Below are positions 1-6,062 of a stretch of DNA of 27,168 nucleotides, piece by piece (position 1 is the first letter of the stretch; each line of letters starts with the position of its first letter). The translations under genes were made by a program, and so were the position numbers. The stretch is taken from assembly GCA_937895825.1 (NCBI GenBank), contig CALBKP010000130.1, positions 1 to 27,168 on the forward strand, given 5' to 3'. This DNA is from an uncultured Alistipes sp. (GTDB lineage: Bacteria; Bacteroidota; Bacteroidia; Bacteroidales; Rikenellaceae). The notes under the pieces are model-generated. The model made no database searches. It saw only the letters and a program-made list of their open reading frames with translations, and had not been told where the DNA came from.

Positions 1-20
1 CAGGACGAAAAATCATCCTG
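1..20. terminator. Hairpin at window edge, probably part of a longer terminator
   Basis: CAGGA at 1-5 pairs with TCCTG at 16-20. Read as minus-strand RNA the stem extends to 8 bp, with one G-U pair around a UUUU loop. The bases just to the right (CCGTCTGGTTTC) look like the outer half of a longer stem whose other half would lie left of the window. It could end transcription of a gene outside the window. The strand of use is not decidable from what is visible. Confidence 0.4.
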
Positions 21-83
21 CCGTCTGGTTTCTTATGACACAAGCTGTTTGTTGCGATAAACCATAGATTTTTTGTGGGTGCT

Positions 84-278
84 TTATAAATAGTCTATAT
101 GGTTTCCCATCAGGCAATATGCATAAACACCATATCCGCATATCTCCTTATATTCCGCAAGAATCTCTAAAAACTTGTCGCAATCCTCGCTGTCCTCGAA
201 TACTTGTTGCCGGTTAATTCCGCGGAGCATAATATGATAAATTCCGCTTTCGCTTTTCTTTCGTGCTTGTCTAGGCAT
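84..278 (-). pseudogene. REP-associated (Y1/RAYT-type) transposase, truncated N-terminal fragment
   Basis: The 64-residue reading frame opens with MPRQARKKSESGIYHIMLRG, the typical start of REP-associated single-strand transposases of the Y1 HUH family, and runs to YCLMGNH. In intact relatives this motif continues as NHxHLL, the metal-binding HUH histidine pair. Here the second histidine is replaced by Asp62 (NHIDYL) and a TAA follows at once. About two thirds of the protein, including the catalytic tyrosine region, is missing, so the fragment cannot be active. The break falls inside the HUH motif, which suggests a deletion or recombination junction near position 95. The start is well supported: it has a GAGGGTGA ribosome-binding site, unusual for Bacteroidales genes, and a consensus sigma70-type promoter upstream. 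Both features look Firmicutes-like, so this is probably acquired DNA. Confidence 0.8.
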
Positions 279-295
279 AACACATCACCCTCAAA

Positions 296-325
296 ATTAT
301 AACACAAAGGACGGATCTCTGTCAA
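296..325 (-). promoter_or_regulatory. Consensus sigma70-type promoter of the transposase fragment
   Basis: On the minus strand TTGACA (320-325) and TATAAT (296-301) are both perfect matches to the -35 and -10 hexamers, with an 18-bp spacer. A GAGGGTGA ribosome-binding site follows before the ATG at 278. This is not the TAnnTTTG/TTTG promoter used by Bacteroidetes, so it marks foreign ancestry. The -35 hexamer overlaps the loop of the palindrome at 300-349, and the -10 hexamer overlaps its outer end. Confidence 0.75.
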
Positions 326-421
326 CACACAGAACCGTCCCCTGTGCTACTATGTGCTACCTGTGCTAGAACCGTCCCGAACCGTCCCCTGTGCTAGAAC
401 CGTCCCCTGTGCTATGTGCTA
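300..421. repeat. REP-like palindrome plus GAACCGTCCC repeat array
   Basis: Two 22-nt arms (300-321 and 328-349) form an imperfect inverted repeat with a 6-nt loop. 17 of 22 positions pair, and most mismatches are A/G changes that allow G-U pairing in one strand. To the right, the unit GAACCGTCCC recurs at 332-341, 369-378, 379-388 and 397-406. It is usually followed by CCTGTGCTA, with shorter TGTGCTA fragments at 353-359 and 415-421. REP-type palindromes are the known substrates of RAYT transposases, and the association with the transposase at 84-278 fits that model. It is not a CRISPR array: spacers are absent or only a few bases and units are irregular. Confidence 0.75.
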
Positions 422-751
422 TAAATGTAATACCGTTCTGCTATCGTTTTCATCAGTTATTACCGACATATCTTCAGCTTTAAGTATAGTTAATTTGTCC
501 CATATTTGCTGAAACAACGACAAACTTTTAATATAAATTTCAAGAGAGCCGCAATCGTAATAAATAACACAGCAAATGCAGTTGCTAGTTAGAAAATCAC
601 CATATGTATTAATTATCGAGCGTTGTGAACCTTTTGGATAGATATGTAGTATCAATTCCCAAAGTTCTTGATTTTCAAATTTAGGAAGGCTTTGTTTTGT
701 GATATCAATGTTTTCTGTGAACTGAGGCAATAGTTTATCCTTATCATCCAT
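419..751 (-). pseudogene. DUF2691-like protein, probably N-terminally truncated
   Basis: This 110-residue reading frame has no known biochemical function. Its middle (INTYGDFLTSNC) and end (ITDENDSRT) resemble what I recall of the DUF2691 family, small proteins mainly of Bacilli and Clostridia that are about 150 residues long. On that reading the first 40-50 residues are missing. The frame upstream of the ATG stops after about ten codons at 779-781, and there is no obvious ribosome-binding site. The C-terminus also looks clipped: the stop codon (419-421) lies in the last unit of the adjacent repeat array. The DNA is AT-richer than the genes to the right and uses different codons. It may be a decayed remnant; a short intact gene of another family cannot be excluded. 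Confidence 0.5.
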
Positions 752-928
752 TAAGCACCGCGGGGCATAATAATCATAATCTTATACTTTTAAATTTTTA
801 ATAATCTTTGTTTTCCTTTGTTGACCTCAAAGGTTTTTCTTGTCAACCTCGCGGCCATATTATTTGGCCTCTGGCCTTATTAACTCTGCTTTCGGCCACC
901 TTGTGACCTCGGGCTTGTGTGGTATCAT
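752..928. other. Intergenic stretch with degenerate GGCC and GACCTC repeats
   Basis: No gene is visible. The stretch contains related GACCTC-type units (near 817-828, 839-850 and 901-910), several GGCC-containing repeats between 852 and 899, and a small hairpin (CCTTTG 815-820 with CAAAGG 828-833, followed by T5 on the plus strand). The T-tract is on the wrong strand for the flanking minus-strand genes. The change from AT-rich DNA to typical neighbouring composition occurs here, so this is the likely junction of the foreign left edge. Confidence 0.4.
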
Positions 929-2026
929 CTACTCGGGTATTGTACCAAAATCGAGATAGGGTGCAATGCGTGCTGCCTGCTCCTCTGAAAATATGTCATC
1001 TTCAATCATCTCTTCTAAGGTACTCCAACCTCCTTTCAATTCCCTGTGGTTAATAATACGCCTGAGCATGCGGTTCGACAAATACGGGTGAACCTCCAAC
1101 TCTTTTGGGCTCGCAAAGTTAATACATATTTTTTTAATTTCAGCACTATCACAGTAAATTTGTGATGAAAATGAGTGAAAATTCTCCTCTGTAACAGCCG
1201 AAAGCTCTAAAAGTTGCTCTTTTGCGTAGTATCCGCCGAGCAGTTCGCGGTAGCGGAGGATGTGAACTACGCTCTTTGGCCCAATACCTCTGATGGCCAC
1301 AAGCGTAGCCGAGTCGGCGGTGTTAATGTCTACGGGGTATGTTATGGATGGGCGTTTAGACGTAAAGGTATTGGTCGCTGACTCGGGGAAGATGATGTAG
1401 GGCTTAAGGCGTGCTGCCATCGTCGAGTCTACGGCATAACACTCGTCGAACTCCTCCATCGAGCGGTAGCCGCCAATCATCTCGCGGTAACGTATGATAA
1501 GCTCTGCCTGGCGTAGCGAGAATCCCACTCTGCGGAGATATGCCACACCCACGGTGTCGAGGCTGAAGGGCTCAAGGTCTACGGTGTCAGCTGCCTCGCT
1601 ACGCTCCTTGTATCGGTTGTTAGCCGTATATTTTGTTGAGGGCTTGATGCGAAACTCCTCACCTATATTAATATATGGCTCCAGGACGAAGTACATCGAG
1701 TCGGTCATGCCGTAACATAGTGCCAAGTCCTCCCTTATGCGGAATACCTTGCCAGCCTCACGCCATTTGAGTATACTCACGGCAATACGTCGCTCCACGC
1801 CAGCCTCCAACATCGTGCGGTAGTCCGCCGTATTGGGGTCAAAGGGTTTTAGGCTGATGAGTGTTGTGCTATCCGTTTGCTCTGTTGCTGGGTCAGCCGT
1901 CTGCCGAGTGTCACTCTCCGCATAGCGGTCATCTGGGCGTGCCACGATAACGAGCAGTGCCACGATAAGTGCTAACGGGATAAGCAGTATCGCCCCTCGT
2001 ATGTTTTGTTTCGTACCCTCGTTCAT
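929..2026 (-). CDS. Membrane-anchored protein with four ComEA-like helix-hairpin-helix units
   Basis: The 365-residue protein has a single N-terminal membrane anchor (about residues 11-29) and a polar linker to about 58. Four spaced helix-hairpin-helix (ComEA-type) units follow at roughly 62-119, 152-211, 232-290 and 300-358. The third is the most canonical (VDINTADSATLVAIRGIGPK), and all end in a similar YRE/HRE-GG(Y/W) segment. HhH units bind the DNA backbone without sequence specificity. Canonical ComEA carries a single HhH domain and takes part in DNA uptake; whether this four-unit protein does so is inference. It is the last gene of the lon-kds operon, starting 3 bp after the ubiD-family stop. 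No other competence gene is nearby. The HhH units and anchor are clear, the role is not. Confidence 0.8.
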   Translation of the reverse strand: MNEGTKQNIRGAILLIPLALIVALLVIVARPDDRYAESDTRQTADPATEQTDSTTLISLKPFDPNTADYRTMLEAGVERRIAVSILKWREAGKVFRIREDLALCYGMTDSMYFVLEPYINIGEEFRIKPSTKYTANNRYKERSEAADTVDLEPFSLDTVGVAYLRRVGFSLRQAELIIRYREMIGGYRSMEEFDECYAVDSTMAARLKPYIIFPESATNTFTSKRPSITYPVDINTADSATLVAIRGIGPKSVVHILRYRELLGGYYAKEQLLELSAVTEENFHSFSSQIYCDSAEIKKICINFASPKELEVHPYLSNRMLRRIINHRELKGGWSTLEEMIEDDIFSEEQAARIAPYLDFGTIPE

Positions 2027-2029
2027 TGC

Positions 2030-3874
2030 TTACCACTCGGCATTATCCGAGAGCCATAGTTTACGATAGCGGCGTGAGGGCGACTCGATAAGCTCACCTA
2101 AGCCATACTCACTCCACCGTTCGTCGACGAGGTGGATGGTATCGGGTGTGGATGTCACCACATTGGGGAAGCGCGGCGGGTTTGTGCCATAGCCTGGGCG
2201 CTTCGAGCGGGCATCAATAATCATCGTGTCATTCCAGATGGAGATGTCACGCTTGGGGTCGGTATTGGCCGCAGCAAGCCATAGCAGGTCCGAGGGTCGC
2301 ATGTGTCCCGCAGCACCATGATCAAACACAACGACATAGCGTGCCGATGTGATGTTGTTAGAGGTGAGATACTCCACAACATCCACCCTCTCGCGCCACT
2401 CGCGCTCGGCGTAGAGTATCAGAATACCAGCCTCGGACATAAACTCTGTGTTAAAGAGTTTAATACCACCCGTAGGGTTAGCTGTTTTGGGTGCAACGAT
2501 GTCCCTACCCCTTGCCGCTAAGTCAATGTTTGTGAGGTCTATGGCGAGTTTTGCGCCGTAGCCCTTTGCTGGAGCTGAGTGGTCAAGGACATCGAGGATA
2601 CCCTCAGTCCATATAAGGTCGCGTCCGAAGTCTATGTTGCGCAGAAGGCGTAACATCTCGCCTTTTGAGCGTATGTTTGTGGTCTCTGTCGTGATGAGCA
2701 TATATTTATTAAACATCATCTGACCAGCACCCCATAATCCCTGGGCTACCTTTGATGCTTGACCATCGTAGCGCTTAGCTATCGACACGATGGCTATGTT
2801 GTGTGCCGTGCCCTCCATGGGCATATATAGGTCGCGCACCTCGGGTTGGATGGCAAGGCGTATCGGTGCGAGAAATATACGCTCCGTGGCCTTGGCTATG
2901 TAAGCATCCTCCATCGGTGGTACGCCGACGATGGTGGCGGGGTAGATGGCATCCTTGCGCGAGGTGATAGCTTCGATATGGAAGCGTGGGTATAGGTCTG
3001 TGAGTGAGTAGAATCCCGTATGGTCGCCAAAGGCACCCTCTAAGGCAAGCTCTTCGGTGGGGTCGACATAGCCCTCCAACACAAAGTCGCAGTCGGCAGG
3101 TACCCATAGGTCGTTTGTGAGGCACTTCACGAGCTTCACAGGACGGCGGCGCAACATGCCAGCGAGCAACATCTCATCCATATTGTCGGGCATGGGTGCT
3201 GTGGCCGAGTAGATGTATGCGGGGTCACCACCGATAACTACGCTCACGGGCATACGACGATTTAAGCGTTTGTATGCGTCGTAGTGGCGTGCGCCAGTCT
3301 TATGTTTATGCCAGTGCATGCCCGTAGTCTTATTGTCGAAAACCTGCATGCGATACATGCCGAGGTTTGGGATGCCCGTCTCGGGATCCTTCGTTGCTAC
3401 CATTGGTAGGGTGACGAAGGGGCCTCCGTCACATGGCCACGATGTGATGATAGGTAGGCGGTTGAGGGCTACATCCTCACCGTGCCATACCACCTCCTGA
3501 CACTCCCCACGACCAGATATTTTTCTCGGAAACCACTTTGCCACGTCGCTAAGCAAGGGGAGCATCTTTAGCTTGTCCCACATTGACTCCTTAGGAGACA
3601 TAACGTCCTTCAAAAGGTTGTCGATGCGCTTCGATATGTCATCGAGATTGTCAACACCGAGAGCCATGGCCATACGTCTATCCGATCCCATCATGTTCAT
3701 AAGCACGGGATAGTCCGTGCCAGTATTCTCAAAGAGGAGAGCCTTGCCTCCACCATCGCTCTTCGACACGCGGTCGGTGATCTCGCATATCTCGAAACGG
3801 GTATCTACACGTGTTTTTATGCGTAGAAGCTCCCCCTCGGCCTCCAATCTCTCGATGTATTCGCGAAGTCTCAT
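2030..3874 (-). CDS. UbiD family (prenyl-FMN-dependent) decarboxylase
   Basis: The 614-residue protein matches the UbiD family along its length. NLGMYRMQ (170-177) carries the Asn and Arg expected to contact metal-prenylated FMN, GMHWH lies at 185-189, and an acidic active-site region spans E267 to EGAFGDHTGFY (279-289). UbiD enzymes reversibly decarboxylate aromatic or alpha,beta-unsaturated acids. Because Bacteroidales make menaquinone, a role in quinone synthesis is the obvious candidate, but substrate cannot be read from sequence. E. coli UbiD is about 500 residues, so this belongs to the longer subgroup. It starts 7 bp after kdsD and is 3 bp upstream of the HhH gene. The UbiX-type flavin prenyltransferase that would make its cofactor is not in the window. 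Confidence 0.88.
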   Translation of the reverse strand: MRLREYIERLEAEGELLRIKTRVDTRFEICEITDRVSKSDGGGKALLFENTGTDYPVLMNMMGSDRRMAMALGVDNLDDISKRIDNLLKDVMSPKESMWDKLKMLPLLSDVAKWFPRKISGRGECQEVVWHGEDVALNRLPIITSWPCDGGPFVTLPMVATKDPETGIPNLGMYRMQVFDNKTTGMHWHKHKTGARHYDAYKRLNRRMPVSVVIGGDPAYIYSATAPMPDNMDEMLLAGMLRRRPVKLVKCLTNDLWVPADCDFVLEGYVDPTEELALEGAFGDHTGFYSLTDLYPRFHIEAITSRKDAIYPATIVGVPPMEDAYIAKATERIFLAPIRLAIQPEVRDLYMPMEGTAHNIAIVSIAKRYDGQASKVAQGLWGAGQMMFNKYMLITTETTNIRSKGEMLRLLRNIDFGRDLIWTEGILDVLDHSAPAKGYGAKLAIDLTNIDLAARGRDIVAPKTANPTGGIKLFNTEFMSEAGILILYAEREWRERVDVVEYLTSNNITSARYVVVFDHGAAGHMRPSDLLWLAAANTDPKRDISIWNDTMIIDARSKRPGYGTNPPRFPNVVTSTPDTIHLVDERWSEYGLGELIESPSRRYRKLWLSDNAEW

Positions 3875-3881
3875 GGTGTGA

Positions 3882-4505
3882 TTATTTGATTGTTTCGCTA
3901 TTTGCCATCTCTATCCTACGTTCGATATAGCCCCCAGGGTGGAGTAGCGCGAAGTCGCTGCTGCGGAAGCCGCGCGAGTACATCAATGCCGTGGCTATTG
4001 CATCGCCCATGGCAAGCTCGGCTGTTGTCGAAGATGTAGGCACGATGTCGAGCACGCAATCCTCGCTCTCAACCTTGATGCTTAGGTGTACGTTGGCTCT
4101 TTTGGCAAGTGACGAGGCGCTGTTGCCCGTCATGGCTATTATCTTATTACCGCCCCTCTCGGCATGGTATACTATGCTACGTAACTCGTCGGTCTCGCCT
4201 GAGTACGAGAGTAGAACGACAACATCCTCTGGTGTGATGATGCCGAGGTCACCATGTGCTGCCTCAGCAGGGTGTAGAAAGAGGGCTGGCGTGCCGGTGC
4301 TTGTGAGCGTGGCGGCAATCTTTCGGGCAATATGCCCAGACTTGCCCATGCCCGAGAATATGAGCTTACCACGGCAGTCGAGGATTATCTCTATGGCCTC
4401 CACAAAGCTATGGTCGAGTGACTCGCCCAAGCGAGTAAGGGTCTGAGCCTCGGTATCTATCATCTTGCGACCTATGGCAAGTAGCTCTTGGTGACGTTGT
4501 ATCAT
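3882..4505 (-). CDS. kdsD: Arabinose-5-phosphate isomerase, SIS domain only
   Basis: This enzyme converts ribulose 5-phosphate to arabinose 5-phosphate, the first committed step to Kdo. The 207 residues form one SIS (sugar isomerase) domain with the family signatures SGMGKSGHIARK (51-62), HPAEAAHGDLG (78-88) and a late LLHPGG (187-192) with a further histidine. The E. coli enzyme is about 330 residues because it carries two C-terminal CBS domains; those are absent here. The absence fits Bacteroidales, since a crystallised Bacteroides fragilis homologue is also a CBS-less single domain. Context is decisive: kdsA lies 4 bp upstream and kdsB before that. GutQ-like function in another sugar pathway is unlikely in this setting. 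Confidence 0.9.
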   Translation of the reverse strand: MIQRHQELLAIGRKMIDTEAQTLTRLGESLDHSFVEAIEIILDCRGKLIFSGMGKSGHIARKIAATLTSTGTPALFLHPAEAAHGDLGIITPEDVVVLLSYSGETDELRSIVYHAERGGNKIIAMTGNSASSLAKRANVHLSIKVESEDCVLDIVPTSSTTAELAMGDAIATALMYSRGFRSSDFALLHPGGYIERRIEMANSETIK

Positions 4506-4509
4506 AGTG

Positions 4510-5265
4510 TTATAGTAGGGGTTTAATCGTCTGTTTTAGGTTGTTGAGTACAAGCATGTTGCTGCCATCGCATAGTGCCTGTTCAGGCATAGGGTGTACC
4601 TCGAAAAAGTAACCGTTGGCACCAAAGGCCTTGGCCGCAAGAGCCATAGCGGGGATATACTCTCTATCGCCACCACTCTGTGCTCCATCTGCTCCAGGGC
4701 GTTGTACCGAGTGTGTGCAGTCCATAACCACCGTGGGTGCAATGTTACGCATCGTGGCTATGTTGCGGAAGTCGACAACAAGGTTGTTGTAGCCATAGAT
4801 ATTGCCGCGCTCGGTGAGCCACACCTCACGAGCACCACTCTCCATAGCCTTAGTATAAGGGTGACGCATATCCTCGCCCGAGAGGAACTGCGCCTTCTTT
4901 ATGTTGACAATCTTGCCTGCGCGCGATGCTGCGACTATGAGGTCGGTCTGACGACATAGAAACGCTGGTATCTGCACAATGTCGACAACCTCCGCTACGG
5001 GGGCAGCCTGCCACGCCTCGTGTATGTCGGTGAGGGTACGTAACCCATATTTCGAGCCTATGTCTGAGAGCATCTGTAATCCGCGCTCTAAGCCTACGCC
5101 GCGGAACGACGTAAGTGACGTGCGGTTGGCCTTGTCGAACGAAGCCTTAAATATTATGTCGATGCCTAACTCGCGATTTATGTCGACGATGGTGCGTGCC
5201 ACCTCGTCGAGAACATCGTAGCTCTCGATGACGCATGGTCCGGCTATTATCTTTGGCGTAGTCAC
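4510..5265 (-). CDS. kdsA: 3-deoxy-D-manno-octulosonate 8-phosphate synthase
   Basis: KdsA condenses arabinose 5-phosphate with phosphoenolpyruvate to give Kdo-8-phosphate. The 251-residue protein shows the family motifs GPCVIES near the N-terminus, FKASFDKANRTS (39-50), RGNIYGYNNLVVDFRN and VMDCTHSVQRPG. Cys11 in GPCVIES is the residue that marks the metal-dependent subclass; the metal-independent E. coli type has Asn there. The start is a GTG at 5263-5265, 14 bp after the kdsB stop; no upstream ATG in frame is plausible because the protein already begins just before the first beta strand. Its product would need KdsC phosphatase, which is not encoded in this window. Confidence 0.95.
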   Translation of the reverse strand: MTTPKIIAGPCVIESYDVLDEVARTIVDINRELGIDIIFKASFDKANRTSLTSFRGVGLERGLQMLSDIGSKYGLRTLTDIHEAWQAAPVAEVVDIVQIPAFLCRQTDLIVAASRAGKIVNIKKAQFLSGEDMRHPYTKAMESGAREVWLTERGNIYGYNNLVVDFRNIATMRNIAPTVVMDCTHSVQRPGADGAQSGGDREYIPAMALAAKAFGANGYFFEVHPMPEQALCDGSNMLVLNNLKQTIKPLL

Positions 5266-5279
5266 TTCGCGTTACGTTT

Positions 5280-6047
5280 TTATAGCTCAATGCCCTCGGT
5301 TGCAACTACCTCCTCGGCATGTGCTAAATCCTCGGGTGTGTCAATGCCGATGCTTCGGTAGGGTGTCGTGCCAACGCATATACGGTAGCCACACTCTAAC
5401 CATCGTAGTTGCTCCAACCTCTCGCACTCCTCCAATTCTCCAGGCTCGAGCGCTGTAATCGCCATCAGCGTATTTGCACGAAAGGCGTAGATGCCCATGT
5501 GACGAAGGTAGCGGTTATGTTGCAGCCATTCGTCACGCTCCGCATCGCGCACATAGGGGATGACCGAACGCGAGAAGTAGAGTGCTCTGCCGCGATTATC
5601 CCTTACGACCTTCACAGCATTGGGGTTTTCAACCTCCTCCATGCCATCTTCCATGCTAAAAGGATGGGCAAGGGTGGCTATGTCTACATCACTATCGGCA
5701 AAGCATGCTATAAGCGTATCTATCTGCTCCTTGCGGATGAATGGCTCGTCGCCCTGTACGTTGATAACCACATCGTACTCCCCACCAACCTTTTGGAGTG
5801 CCTCAGCGCAGCGATCTGTGCCCGAACGATGCTCCGTGGAGGTCATCACGGCGCGGCCACCAAAGGTCTCGACAATGGCGCGTATGCGCTCATCGTCAGT
5901 GGCAACGACAATATCTGTCACAGCCTCGCTAACACGACGATATACCCACTCAATTATGCTCCTGCCACGGAGCATGGCGAGTGGCTTACCCTCGAAGCGT
6001 GTTGAGGCATAGCGCGCTGGTATGATGGCTATCGTTCTGAGCGACAT
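5280..6047 (-). CDS. kdsB: CMP-Kdo synthetase (3-deoxy-manno-octulosonate cytidylyltransferase)
   Basis: KdsB activates Kdo with CTP to form CMP-Kdo, the donor for lipid A core synthesis. The 255-residue protein has the nucleotide-binding start IIPARYASTRFEGKPLAMLRG (residues 9-29), the catalytic-region motif NVQGDEPFI, and the conserved HMGIYAFR and GIDTPEDLAHAE segments near the C-terminus. Length is normal for the family. It lies 15 bp after lon and 14 bp before kdsA, giving the order lon-kdsB-kdsA-kdsD. Reading frames on the opposite strand over this gene are byproducts of its codon composition. Confidence 0.96.
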   Translation of the reverse strand: MSLRTIAIIPARYASTRFEGKPLAMLRGRSIIEWVYRRVSEAVTDIVVATDDERIRAIVETFGGRAVMTSTEHRSGTDRCAEALQKVGGEYDVVINVQGDEPFIRKEQIDTLIACFADSDVDIATLAHPFSMEDGMEEVENPNAVKVVRDNRGRALYFSRSVIPYVRDAERDEWLQHNRYLRHMGIYAFRANTLMAITALEPGELEECERLEQLRWLECGYRICVGTTPYRSIGIDTPEDLAHAEEVVATEGIEL

Positions 6048-6062
6048 GACAACTACCTTAAC

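Noticed and set aside
328..421. Possible CRISPR array from the GAACCGTCCC repeats
   Set aside because: Units are irregular in length, directly abut or overlap, and lack unique spacers of 25-40 bp; no cas gene is present.
751..768. Minus-strand mini reading frame MPRGA with a stop overlapping the next ATG
   Set aside because: It resembles the start of RAYT proteins (MPR-) and could be a relic or leader peptide, but five codons are too few to support either.
815..838. Hairpin CCTTTG/CAAAGG followed by T5 as a terminator
   Set aside because: The T-tract is on the plus strand while both flanking genes are on the minus strand; the stem is only 6 bp and AT-rich.
5409..6005. 198-codon plus-strand open frame opposite kdsB
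   Set aside because: It lies fully inside a well-supported gene on the other strand, has no recognisable motif, and other frames across kdsB and lon are open in the same way.
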